A DNA stretch of 42,963 nucleotides from an uncultured Chelatococcus sp. (lineage in GTDB: Bacteria; Pseudomonadota; Alphaproteobacteria; Rhizobiales; Beijerinckiaceae): positions 1 through 42,963 of the forward strand of contig CALMIK010000031.1 of the NCBI GenBank assembly GCA_937863995.1. Direction: 5' to 3'. Shown here one piece after another: positions 16,244 to 24,138 of the stretch. The translations under genes and the position numbers were made by a program. Each line of letters starts with the position of its first letter. The stretch's first letter is position 1. The notes below the pieces were generated by a model. The model searched no databases and was not told the origin of the DNA. It saw nothing but the letters and a program-made list of their open reading frames with translations.

Positions 16244-17959
16244 TCAGGCCGGAACCGCGGAACCTTCCGCATCGGGACGCGCCTGTGTCTGGTCCGTCTG
16301 CACCACCGGGCGGGTGATGCCGCTGCGGTCCACCGAGGCGCGCTCGGCGCGGATACGCTCGATCAGCGTTTCGGCGCGTTCGATCGAGCCGAGCAGCGCC
16401 AGCAGCGCGCCCTTCTCGCCGGCGGCGACGTCGCGGCTCTGCAGCGCCTTCCAGCGCAGTTCCTCGACGCCCGGCACCACGCTGTGGCCGGCCGGCATGC
16501 GCGGCTGCGCGGCCGGGTGGAAGAGAACCGTGTTCATGGCCTGATCCAGACGCTCCAGTCCAAGACCCAGCACCTCGCGCGCGGCGTCGGAGAACGGTTC
16601 GCGCTTCACCCGGCGGGCGATCTGGTAGAGGGATTCGGACAGGGCCGAGGTGAAGTCCACTTCCTCGATCAGCGAGGCCACGAGGTCGAGCTGTTCACGG
16701 GACAGGCCGTCCTGGAAAAGCTGCGACGAGTAAGAGCGGATCTCGCGGCTGAGGAGGTCGGTCGCAGCGTGGTGCTCGACCGGATCCTTGGGCGCGTCTT
16801 TCTTGTCGCGGGCGATGTCGAGGAACACCGCGCCGGCCTGCAGATGGCGCCCGGCCTCCTGCTGGACGGCCGGCAGAGCCGCATTGAAATCGGCGATCAG
16901 CTTGCGGTCGAGGAAGCGCGGGATCGAGTAATCCTCGACATCCTCGTCCATGGTGTGGCCGACGCGCTGCAGCACCCGGTCGAACGTGTTCACGAAGGGG
17001 AACAGGATGATCACGTTGAAGATGTTGAAGACGATCGAGAAGAAGCCGATCGCGATCGGAACGCCGGGGAAGGTTTCCTGGCCGTTGACGATGACAGCCG
17101 CGCCCGGATCGATGCTCCAGATGCCGAGCACAGCCTTCAGCGCCCATATCGCCGGGAAGAACAACAGCAGCACCACCGCCACGCCTATGAAGTTGAAGGC
17201 GATGTGAGCGTATGCCGCTCGCTTGGCGTTCTTCGACAGGTTGAGCGAGGCCATCCACGAGGTGATCGTCGTGCCGAGATCGGCGCCGATCGCGAAGGCG
17301 ACGGCCGTCTCCCACGACAGGATGCCCGAGGCGCCGAGGCCCATGACGATACCGATCGTGGCCGACGACGAGTGGATCAGCGCCGTGATGAGCGCCGCGA
17401 TCAGCACGCAGGCGATGACGCCGCCGAAGGTGCCAGCGTCGAGCGTCTGGATCACCTCGAGCACTTCCGGCATCTTGCGCAGCGGCTTCAGGCCGCCGGT
17501 CATCAGGTTGAGGCCGTAGAAGATCAGCGCGAAGCCCATCGCGGCCAGCGAGACGTTCCGCACCCGGTCCGACTTGGCGAAGCAATAGACCGTGGCGAAA
17601 ATGCCGCCGAACAGCAGGCCAAGCGGCCCGAGCGGCAGGGCGATCAGGCCGTTGCCGAGCGTCGTGCCGATGTTGGCGCCCATGATGACCGAGATGGCCG
17701 AACGCAGGCCCAGAACGCCCGCGTTCACCAGACCGACGGTCATGACCGTCATCGCAGTCGAGGACTGGATGATGCCGGTGATGATGGTGCCGGCCATGAC
17801 GCCCTTGATGGGCGTGCCGGCCATCTTGGCCAGCCATTCGCGCATCTTGTTGACCGAAAGGGCCTGAATGCCGCTCGCCATGAACTCTAGGCCGAGCAGG
17901 AATATGCCCAGGCCCCCGATCACGGGAACGACGATTTCCTTGAACAGATCGACTTCCAC
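16244..17959 (-). CDS. Na+/phosphate cotransporter family protein (NptA/YjbB type) with PhoU-like C-terminal region
   Basis: The protein has 571 residues. It contains two inverted Na_Pi_cotrans repeats carrying the family signatures GIIQSSTAMTVM (about 60-72) and ALIHSSSATIGIVMG (about 194-208), plus GANIGTT and GADLGTT. About eight membrane segments lie in residues 8-330. From about 345 the protein is soluble and helical with a PhoU-like pattern. By family it carries sodium-coupled phosphate or a similar anion across the inner membrane; some relatives export phosphate. The start is GTG at 17959 with GAGG 7 nt upstream. It lies 64 bp after the PstS-like gene on the same strand, so the two are probably co-transcribed. 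Confidence 0.92.
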   Translation of the reverse strand: MEVDLFKEIVVPVIGGLGIFLLGLEFMASGIQALSVNKMREWLAKMAGTPIKGVMAGTIITGIIQSSTAMTVMTVGLVNAGVLGLRSAISVIMGANIGTTLGNGLIALPLGPLGLLFGGIFATVYCFAKSDRVRNVSLAAMGFALIFYGLNLMTGGLKPLRKMPEVLEVIQTLDAGTFGGVIACVLIAALITALIHSSSATIGIVMGLGASGILSWETAVAFAIGADLGTTITSWMASLNLSKNAKRAAYAHIAFNFIGVAVVLLLFFPAIWALKAVLGIWSIDPGAAVIVNGQETFPGVPIAIGFFSIVFNIFNVIILFPFVNTFDRVLQRVGHTMDEDVEDYSIPRFLDRKLIADFNAALPAVQQEAGRHLQAGAVFLDIARDKKDAPKDPVEHHAATDLLSREIRSYSSQLFQDGLSREQLDLVASLIEEVDFTSALSESLYQIARRVKREPFSDAAREVLGLGLERLDQAMNTVLFHPAAQPRMPAGHSVVPGVEELRWKALQSRDVAAGEKGALLALLGSIERAETLIERIRAERASVDRSGITRPVVQTDQTQARPDAEGSAVPA

Positions 17960-18023
17960 GGTCTCACCTCAGAAATAGGCGCAGCGAGCGCTTGTCTCGA
18001 TTGCTTGCCTCAGGATTTTTGTC

Positions 18024-19139
18024 TCAGGATTGTTTGCCGAACACGCCGGCCCAATAGCTCTCCACGTCCCTGACCACGCTGGAGGGAAGCGGCACATAGC
18101 CGAGGGCATCGGCCTGACGGGTGGCTTCGGCGTAGAAATAACGGAAGAAGCCCAGCGCGCGCTCCGCCTGGCGGTCGTCGGCGCGCATCACCACGTAAAC
18201 CACGGCGGTCATGGGCCAGCCTTCGGTGGCGGCGGCGGCGGTGACGTCCTGCTCCGGCTGCCAATGCGCCACCGAGGTGGCGGCGCGGATGTTGTCGGCA
18301 TTGGGCGCGACGGCCTGGCCGGAGCCATTGACCAGATTGACGGCGGTGAGGCCGGCGCGGCGCGCCTGACCGACCTCGGAATAACCGATGGCGCCCGGGG
18401 TCGCCTTCACGGCCTCGATGATGCCGCGGCTGCCCTCGGCGCCCGATCCGGTGGGCCATGCGACGTGCGCACCCTGCCCGGCCTTCCAGCCCTGAGCCTG
18501 CGCGAGATAGCCGGTAACGGTCCAGGTGGTGCCCGAGCCGTCGTTGCGGTAACGGACGGCGATGGCCTGATCCGGCAGCGCGACAGCGGGGTTGAGCGCG
18601 GCGATGGCCGGATCCGACCAGCGGGTGATCTCGCCGTTGTAGATGGCGGCCAGCGTCGGCGCGTCGAGCACGAGTTCCGCGCCGCGCAGGTCGAGGTTGA
18701 CCACCGGTGCGGCGGCGCCAAGAATCAGCGGGAACTGGATGCGCTTCTGCTGCGCGAGCTGCTTTGCCGGGACCGGAACCTCGGTCGCGGCGAAATTCAC
18801 GACAGGATCCGAAAGCCGGATCAGCCCGCCGATGGAGCCGACAGGATCGTAGTCGAGGGCGCTGGCGCCCGCCGTCCAGTCACCGCTCTTGCCCTCCTGG
18901 TTGACCAGGTCGACAGGATCAGCGGCCAGATAGCCCTGATAGGCCGTGGAGACGCGCTGCAGGATCGGGTTGACGAAGGTCGACCCGGCGCCGGCGAGGC
19001 GCCCTTCGGTGTTGGCGCCGGCTGTCATGAAGACCAACGCACCAATAGAGAAAAAGGTGATCGCAGCCGTCACGATGCGACGGCCCAGACCCCAAGGTTT
19101 ACGGATCACCTCAACCCCATCCGACCCTGAATCCAGCAT
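18024..19139 (-). CDS. pstS: PstS-like phosphate-binding protein (orphan, no PstCAB nearby)
   Basis: From the ATG at 19139 (GGAGG 6 nt upstream) the protein has 371 residues; an earlier ATG at 19172 has a poor ribosome site. After about 20 cytoplasmic residues there is one hydrophobic segment (about 21-44), a signal or anchor. The mature part shows PstS hallmarks: GAGSTFVNP, YDPVGSIGGLIRL, YNGEITRW and RNDGSGTT, which form the phosphate site. By family it binds phosphate in the periplasm for the PstCAB importer. No pstCAB or phoU gene is adjacent; instead the neighbour is a Na/Pi cotransporter. It may supply a distant PstCAB or have a sensing role. Confidence 0.88.
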   Translation of the reverse strand: MLDSGSDGVEVIRKPWGLGRRIVTAAITFFSIGALVFMTAGANTEGRLAGAGSTFVNPILQRVSTAYQGYLAADPVDLVNQEGKSGDWTAGASALDYDPVGSIGGLIRLSDPVVNFAATEVPVPAKQLAQQKRIQFPLILGAAAPVVNLDLRGAELVLDAPTLAAIYNGEITRWSDPAIAALNPAVALPDQAIAVRYRNDGSGTTWTVTGYLAQAQGWKAGQGAHVAWPTGSGAEGSRGIIEAVKATPGAIGYSEVGQARRAGLTAVNLVNGSGQAVAPNADNIRAATSVAHWQPEQDVTAAAATEGWPMTAVVYVVMRADDRQAERALGFFRYFYAEATRQADALGYVPLPSSVVRDVESYWAGVFGKQS

Positions 19140-19503
19140 CTGGAGGCCTCCAATATGAAAGATACATTCCATTTTGGGAGGTATAGCCAGAGCAAGAAAC
19201 TATTGTGACGAATCGCCGCAACGATGAATCTTATATCGAATCTAATATTTTGCCGCGGAACTTATTCTGGACCATGAAATTGTCGAAACTGCTATCCGGA
19301 TCACGAATAACGTTTATGGCAATCTGTAACACCACTTTCACCCGGCGTAAAACTTGCCCGGCAAAGCTGAGCGACGTGTGCGACGAGGCGCAAGGGCATC
19401 GAAACGACGCTCAACAGATTGCAATAGAACACGTGTAGACTCACGCATGCGCGCCGGACTGCCAACATGTGCGCCTCTTATCCCTGCTTCCCGCGAGTAT
19501 TCC
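19140..19503. promoter_or_regulatory. Divergent pstS/corA intergenic region with candidate Pho box
   Basis: I see no gene in these 364 bp. An 18-bp candidate Pho box, CTGTAACACCACTTTCAC, lies at 19324-19341: two 7-bp units, CTGTAAC and CTTTCAC, with a 4-bp spacer. It matches the CTGTCAT-N4-CTGTCAT pattern at most positions. It points toward the CorA gene (162 bp downstream), while the PstS gene starts 185 bp away on the other side. A divergent role for PhoB is plausible. The DNA from 19200 to 19320 is AT-rich relative to the genes. Confidence 0.4.
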
Positions 19504-20469
19504 ATGGCCTGCATCGCTGCTTATCTCTACCGCAACGGAGAACGTCAGGAACTGGACGTTTCACACGGCTTCCCGAGCCTCGCCCAGCCCGACGACTTCG
19601 TCTGGATCGGGCTTTTCGAACCCTCGCCCGAGGAAATGGCGGAGGTGCAACAGGCTTACAACCTGCCGCACCTCGCGGTGGAAGACGCACTGCTGGTGCG
19701 GCAGGTGCCGAAGGTCGACATCTTCGGAGGACAATTGTTTGTTGTCGCCAAGACGGCGCATCTCGAAGACGACCGTATACGGTATGGCCAGACGGCGGTG
19801 TTCGTCGGCGAGCAGTACATCATCACGGTCCGGCACGGCTCGGCCCGCGCCCACAGCGACCTGCGGCAGCAGCTGGAGGCCTCACCGCAACTGCTGAAGC
19901 ACGGCACGGACTATGTTCTCCACGCCATTCTCGACTTTATCGTCGACGGCTACATTCCGATCGTCCAGACCATCGAGGATAACGTGCTCGACATGGAGCG
20001 GCACATGATGGCCACGTTTCTCGGGCGCGATCAGATTGCGCGGCTGTTTCACCTGCGCCGCCAGCTCATTCTCTTCCAGCGCATTCTCGGTCCGATGTCG
20101 GAAGTCGTCGGCCGGCTGGCGGCGGTCGACCTGCCCTGCGTCGACGCAAACGCGCGGCCGTTCTTCAGGGACGTCTACGATCATGTCAGGCGCGTCGAGA
20201 CAACTGTGGATGGCCTGCGCGAAATCATGACCTCCGTCTTCGAGGCCAGCAACCTGTTCGAGCAGCAACGTCAGGGCGAGATTACCCGCCAGCTTGCCGC
20301 ATGGGCCGCCATTCTCGCCGTTCCGACGGCGATTGCCGGTATTTACGGCATGAACTTCGATAACATGCCCGAGCTCCACCTGCCTTACGGCTACTATACC
20401 GTTCTCTCGGTGGTCGCCGTCCTGTGCAGTATTCTATACTGGCGCTTCAAGAAAAGCGGGTGGCTGTAG
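19504..20469 (+). CDS. corA: CorA-family divalent metal ion transporter
   Basis: From ATG at 19504 the protein has 321 residues, normal for CorA. An in-frame extension to ATG 19447 or further lacks a ribosome site, but no strong site precedes 19504 either. The large N-terminal cytoplasmic domain (1-about 250) includes the long stalk helix ([17 protein letters not shown] onward). Two C-terminal membrane helices follow; the signature GMN is at 282-284 in [15 protein letters not shown], and the protein ends with a basic tail, [10 protein letters not shown]. By family it is a pentameric channel for Mg2+, or in some relatives Co2+ or Zn2+. A possible Pho box lies upstream. Confidence 0.93.
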   Translation: MACIAAYLYRNGERQELDVSHGFPSLAQPDDFVWIGLFEPSPEEMAEVQQAYNLPHLAVEDALLVRQVPKVDIFGGQLFVVAKTAHLEDDRIRYGQTAVFVGEQYIITVRHGSARAHSDLRQQLEASPQLLKHGTDYVLHAILDFIVDGYIPIVQTIEDNVLDMERHMMATFLGRDQIARLFHLRRQLILFQRILGPMSEVVGRLAAVDLPCVDANARPFFRDVYDHVRRVETTVDGLREIMTSVFEASNLFEQQRQGEITRQLAAWAAILAVPTAIAGIYGMNFDNMPELHLPYGYYTVLSVVAVLCSILYWRFKKSGWL

Positions 20470-20484
20470 AACCCCTCACAAAGC

Positions 20485-20512
20485 CTGACCAAGTCGGCTG
20501 GTCGGTGATTTT
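20485..20512 (+). terminator. Candidate terminator after corA
   Basis: A 7-bp stem (20485-20491 with 20499-20505, one G·U pair) is followed by TGATTTTT. It starts 16 bp past the corA stop codon. The stem is short, so confidence is moderate. Confidence 0.4.
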
Positions 20513-20554
20513 TCGGGCCAATGCCACGCGGTGTCAAATCGCGGTCGGGTTCGC

Positions 20555-20560
20555 TATAGT
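20555..20560 (+). promoter_or_regulatory. Possible -10 element of the cystathionine gamma-synthase family gene
   Basis: TATAGT at 20555-20560 lies in GTTCGCTATAGTCGAC. A poor -35 (GTGTCA or TGTCAA) sits 17-18 bp upstream. If used, transcription would begin near 20567, which puts the whole 17-bp repeat block inside the mRNA leader. Confidence 0.25.
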
Positions 20561-20584
20561 CGACAGAGCAAAGCTTCTGCCGCA

Positions 20585-20652
20585 GCAAAATGCTTGCCAA
20601 TGCAAAATGTTTACCGATGCAAAATGCTTGCCGATGCAAAATGCTTGCCAAT
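20585..20652 (+). repeat. Four tandem 17-bp repeats in the leader of the cystathionine gamma-synthase family gene
   Basis: Four head-to-tail copies lie at 20585-20601, 20602-20618, 20619-20635 and 20636-20652. Units 1 and 4 are identical (GCAAAATGCTTGCCAAT); units 2 and 3 differ at three positions and one position. Each unit has a small dyad, GCAA-AATGC-TTGC, disrupted in unit 2. The block ends three bp before the GAGGAGG ribosome site of the gene at 20670. The unit length is not a multiple of three, so copies rotate through reading frames, and two of the three frames give a Cys codon and one a Met start. Confidence 0.9.
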
Positions 20653-20658
20653 ATTTGA
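20590..20658 (+). CDS. Possible 22-residue Cys/Met-rich leader peptide
   Basis: ATG at 20590 opens a 22-codon frame entirely inside the repeat block. It ends at TGA 20656-20658, the first bases of the GAGGAGG ribosome site for the next gene. It begins [12 protein letters not shown] and has three Cys and three Met residues. The downstream enzyme belongs to a sulfur-amino-acid family, so a translational attenuator is conceivable. There is no strong ribosome site for this frame, and the composition follows partly from the repeat unit, so this is a hypothesis. Confidence 0.25.
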   Translation: MLANAKCLPMQNACRCKMLANI

Positions 20659-20669
20659 GGAGGCCTCCG

Positions 20670-21953
20670 ATGACCGCGCCGCATCCGTCGAAAACCCATA
20701 TCGGCAATCACGCCCTGCACCCCGAAACGCAGATGCTGAATTACGGCTACGATCCGGAACTCTCCGAGGGCGCCGTCAAGCCTCCTGTCTTCCTGACATC
20801 GACTTTCGTGTTTCGCTCCGCCGAGGACGGCCGGGATTTCTTCGACTACGTCTCCGGGCGCAAGGAACCGCCGCAGGGCAAGGGCGCCGGCCTCGTCTAC
20901 TCGCGCTTCAACCATCCCAACAGCGAGATCGTCGAGGACCGCCTCGCCGTCTATGAGCGGGCGGAAAGCTGCGTGCTGTTTTCATCCGGCATGTCGGCCA
21001 TCGCGACGACGCTGCTCGCCTTCGTGCGCCCGGGCGACGTCATCCTGCATTCGCATCCGCTCTACGGCGGCACGGAAACGCTGCTGGCCAGGACATTCCT
21101 CAATCTCGGCGTTGCCGCGGTCGGATTCGATGACGGTGTCAGCGAGGCCTCGGTGCGGGAAGCCGCAGAGGAAGCGATGCGGAAAGGCCGCGTCGCGCTC
21201 ATCCTGATCGAAACGCCCGCCAATCCCACCAACAGCCTGGTCGACATCGCCATGATCCGCCGGGTGGCGGACGCAATCGGCGAAAAGCAGGGAAGCGCAC
21301 CCATCGTGGCGTGCGACAACACGCTGCTCGGCCCCGTGTTCCAGCGCCCGATCGAGCACGGAGCCGATATCTCCCTCTATTCGCTGACGAAATATGTTGG
21401 CGGCCATTCCGATCTCATCGCCGGCGCCGCGCTCGGCAGCAAAGCCTTGATGAAGCAGGTCAAGGCGCTGCGGGGCGCCATCGGCACGCAGCTCGATCCG
21501 CATTCGTGCTGGATGCTGGGCCGCTCGCTGGAAACGCTGCAGATCCGCATGGAGCGCGCCAACAGCAATGCGGAGATCGTGGCCGCGTTTCTGCGGGCGC
21601 ACCCCAAGGTGGAGGCGATCCACTACCTGCCCTTCAGCGACCCCGAGTCCGCCACCGGCCGCACCTTCGCCGCCCAGTGCAGCGGCGCGGGGTCGACGTT
21701 TTCGTTCGACATCGCCGGCGGCCAACCGGCCTCGTTCCGGTTCCTGAACGCGCTCAAGATCTTCAAGCTCGCCGTCAGTCTCGGCGGAACGGAGTCGCTC
21801 GCCTCCCACCCCGCCACGACGACGCATTCCGGCGTGCCGGCAGACGTGCGCCAACGCATCGGCGTGCTGGAATCCACGATCCGGCTGTCAATCGGCATCG
21901 AGCATCCCGACGACCTGATCGCCGATCTCGCACTGGCGCTGGACGAGGCGTGA
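20670..21953 (+). CDS. Cystathionine gamma-synthase family PLP-dependent enzyme (trans-sulfuration type)
   Basis: From ATG at 20670 (GAGGAGG 7 nt upstream) the protein has 427 residues. The frame is open further upstream, but the ribosome site decides the start. Fold-type I PLP motifs: YSRFNHPN (77-84) with the phosphate-binding Tyr and Arg, SSGMSA (105-110), ETPANPT (181-187), the PLP-nitrogen Asp216 in ACDNTL, and the Schiff-base Lys241 in [12 protein letters not shown]. The C-terminal part has [17 protein letters not shown], which binds the substrate carboxylate. Members make or cleave C-S bonds of cysteine, homocysteine or methionine; which reaction applies here (synthase, beta-lyase or gamma-lyase) cannot be decided. 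It is a single gene, preceded by an unusual repeat leader. Confidence 0.92.
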   Translation: MTAPHPSKTHIGNHALHPETQMLNYGYDPELSEGAVKPPVFLTSTFVFRSAEDGRDFFDYVSGRKEPPQGKGAGLVYSRFNHPNSEIVEDRLAVYERAESCVLFSSGMSAIATTLLAFVRPGDVILHSHPLYGGTETLLARTFLNLGVAAVGFDDGVSEASVREAAEEAMRKGRVALILIETPANPTNSLVDIAMIRRVADAIGEKQGSAPIVACDNTLLGPVFQRPIEHGADISLYSLTKYVGGHSDLIAGAALGSKALMKQVKALRGAIGTQLDPHSCWMLGRSLETLQIRMERANSNAEIVAAFLRAHPKVEAIHYLPFSDPESATGRTFAAQCSGAGSTFSFDIAGGQPASFRFLNALKIFKLAVSLGGTESLASHPATTTHSGVPADVRQRIGVLESTIRLSIGIEHPDDLIADLALALDEA

Positions 21954-22030
21954 GGCTGCGCGCGGCCGCCTGACACCGACGACCCGGTTGCGCCTGCAGG
22001 CAAAAGCTTTCTGCAGACACGCGCCACGGG

Positions 22031-23293
22031 TCATCGGATCAGTATAGCCCTGAAATCGTTGACATTCGTGCCTGTCGGCCCGGACACGAACAGATCGCCC
22101 GAGGCGGCGAACGCCGTCCATGCGTCGTTGCGCTGCAATGCGGCGGCGGGGTCGATGCCGGCTGCCCGCATCCGCGCCAGGCTGGCGGCATCCGCCATCG
22201 CGCCGGCATTGTCCTCGGAACCATCGATGCCATCCGTGTCGGCGGCGAAGGCGTCTATGCCGGCAACGCCCTCCGTGGCACGGGCGAAAGCGAGGAGAAA
22301 CTCGCTGTTGCGCCCTCCCTTGCCGCACTTTTGCCGGATGGTGACCGTCGTCTCGCCGCCCGAAAGCAGCAGCACAGGCTTGCGGAATGGCCTGTTACGC
22401 AGGGCGATCTCGCGGGCGATTGCCGCGTGGACACCGGCGACGTCGCGCGCCTCCCCCTCGATGGCATCGGACAGGATCGCCGCTTCGATGCCGAATTCCG
22501 CCGCCTTGCGCGCCGCGGCCTCAAGGGAACGGGCGGCGGAGGCGATGACATGAACCTCGTTGCGGGCAAGGCGCGGATCGTCGGCGGACGGCGCGTCAGC
22601 TTCGGGCGACGCGAGATGCCGCATGGCCGCTTCGGGCAACGTCAGCCGGAAATCGCGCACGATGGCCAGCGCGTCGTCGCGGCTTGCCTTGTCCGCGACC
22701 GTCGGTCCCGAGGCGACGAAGGCCGGGTTGTCGCCCGGAATGTCGGATACGATCAGCGACACGACCCGCGCCGGATGCGCGGCGAGCGCGAGGCGCCCGC
22801 CCTTGATGGTGGAGAGATGCTTGCGCACGGTGTTCATGGCCGCAATCGGCGCGCCGGAGGCAAGCAGCGCCTCGTTTACCGCCCGCTCATCGGCCAGGGT
22901 CAGCCCGTTCGGCGGGGCCGGCAGAAGCGCCGAGCCGCCGCCTGACACCAGCGCCACCACGAGATCGTCCGCCGTCAGGCCCTCGACGGCAGCGCGCAGC
23001 TGCTGCGCCGCGCGCAACCCGGCTTCGTCCGGCACGGGATGGGCGGCTTCGAGCACCCTGACGGATACGCACGGCGTGCCGTAGCCATAGCGCGTGACGA
23101 CGACGCCTTCCAGCGGGCCGTCCCATGCCTGCTCGAAGGCCGCCGCCATCTGCGCGGCGGCTTTCCCCGCGCCGATGACGACCGTGCGGCCTTTCGGCCG
23201 AGCGGGTAGGAAGTCGCGCATCACGAGGCCGGGATCGGCCGCGTCGACGGCCGCCCCGAACAGCGCCGCGAACAGAGCGCGTGCGTCCGTCAT
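22031..23293 (-). CDS. gckA: Glycerate 2-kinase (MOFRL / type II glycerate kinase family)
   Basis: From ATG at 23293 (AAGGA 7 nt upstream; a GTG two codons earlier is too close to the ribosome site) the protein has 420 residues. It shows the family motifs VVIGAGKAAAQMA near 40-52, VSGGGSALLPAP near 115-126, NTVRKHLSTIKGGRLA near 153-168, LLLSGGETTVT, and the MOFRL C-terminus with GGRNSEFLLAFA and DTDGIDGSEDNAGA. The enzyme phosphorylates D-glycerate to 2-phosphoglycerate with ATP in the cytoplasm. Homologues are often mislabelled hydroxypyruvate reductase (TtuD). It is the last gene of the catabolic operon, 21 bp after the uronate-dehydrogenase-like gene, and would carry glycerate into glycolysis. 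A GarR-like reductase at the other end of the island could supply the glycerate. Confidence 0.92.
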   Translation of the reverse strand: MTDARALFAALFGAAVDAADPGLVMRDFLPARPKGRTVVIGAGKAAAQMAAAFEQAWDGPLEGVVVTRYGYGTPCVSVRVLEAAHPVPDEAGLRAAQQLRAAVEGLTADDLVVALVSGGGSALLPAPPNGLTLADERAVNEALLASGAPIAAMNTVRKHLSTIKGGRLALAAHPARVVSLIVSDIPGDNPAFVASGPTVADKASRDDALAIVRDFRLTLPEAAMRHLASPEADAPSADDPRLARNEVHVIASAARSLEAAARKAAEFGIEAAILSDAIEGEARDVAGVHAAIAREIALRNRPFRKPVLLLSGGETTVTIRQKCGKGGRNSEFLLAFARATEGVAGIDAFAADTDGIDGSEDNAGAMADAASLARMRAAGIDPAAALQRNDAWTAFAASGDLFVSGPTGTNVNDFRAILIR

Positions 23294-23314
23294 CGACACG
23301 TCCTTCCAGCGCCG

Positions 23315-24133
23315 TCAGGCTTTTGGTTTTTCATCGTCCGGATGCCCCAGTTCGCAGAACCATCCGCCCAGATATTTCACCGCCGCCGCCTTTGGATCGG
23401 GGGTCGGCGTGCGTGCCTCCACCGCTGCGCGGAAAGGCTCCGAGCTGTCCTGCGGAATATAGCCTAGGTGATTGGCGCCGCTGTTGTCGACCGCCTTCAC
23501 CTTGTTGTCCGACAGGCCGAAGGAAATGGTGTGGCCGACACGCGGCGCTGTCAGCGATGCCTCGACGAGGCGCACGCAATCGTTGAACGACAGATACGAC
23601 CACAGCATCCGCCGGTCGGCAGGCTCCGGGAACGACGAGAAGATGCGCAGGCACACCGACTCGATCCCGAACTTGTCCCAGTAGAGGCGGCTGAGGCTCT
23701 CGACGAAATTCTTGGACACGCCGTAGAGACTGTCGGGCCGCACCGGCGCGTCGACGCCGATGTGGGCCTCCAGCTCGTGATAGCCGATGGCGTGCACCGA
23801 CGAGGCGTAGATCACGCGCCGCGCGCCGTGTTTCCGCGCCCCTTCGTAGATGTGGTAAGAGCCGCGAATGTTGGCGTCGAGAATGGTCTGCCAGGGCGAT
23901 TCCAGCGAAGCGCCGCCGAAATGCACGATGGCGTCGCAGCCGCGCGTGGCCTCGATCGTGGCGTCCATGTCGGCGAGGTCGAAAACGACCTCTTCCTCGT
24001 TGGCCGCGAGATCGTCGAAGGCCTTGCGCGCGCCGAGCCTGATCTTGTCCGCAAGCGGGGCAAGGCTCTTGCGCAACTCGGTGCCGAGCCGCCCGGCGGC
24101 GCCGGTAATCAGGATGCGTTCGTATTGCGCCAT
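23315..24133 (-). CDS. NAD-dependent epimerase/dehydratase family, uronate-dehydrogenase-like
   Basis: The protein has 272 residues, the size of Agrobacterium uronate dehydrogenase (Udh), which it resembles along its whole length. TGAAGRLG (10-17) binds NAD. The catalytic triad is Ser111/112, Tyr137 and Lys141 (LYGVSKNF). EPADRRML near 170-177 keeps the Arg that holds the substrate carboxylate in Udh. In Udh the segment ASSNH supplies a substrate-binding Asn; here it reads ASSVH, with Val113. By family it oxidises an aldose acid at C1 to the lactone, but the altered residue makes another sugar acid or hydroxyaldehyde possible. ATG at 24133 has GGAG 8 nt upstream. It follows the aminotransferase gene by 5 bp. 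Confidence 0.85.
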   Translation of the reverse strand: MAQYERILITGAAGRLGTELRKSLAPLADKIRLGARKAFDDLAANEEEVVFDLADMDATIEATRGCDAIVHFGGASLESPWQTILDANIRGSYHIYEGARKHGARRVIYASSVHAIGYHELEAHIGVDAPVRPDSLYGVSKNFVESLSRLYWDKFGIESVCLRIFSSFPEPADRRMLWSYLSFNDCVRLVEASLTAPRVGHTISFGLSDNKVKAVDNSGANHLGYIPQDSSEPFRAAVEARTPTPDPKAAAVKYLGGWFCELGHPDDEKPKA

Positions 24134-24138
24134 AGCCT

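Noticed and set aside
19354..19503. Upstream extension of the CorA gene
   Set aside because: The extra residues do not resemble CorA N-termini and have no ribosome site; family alignment starts at [12 protein letters not shown].
20585..20652. CRISPR-like array
   Set aside because: The 17-bp units are contiguous with no spacers and lie next to a ribosome site. They are tandem repeats.
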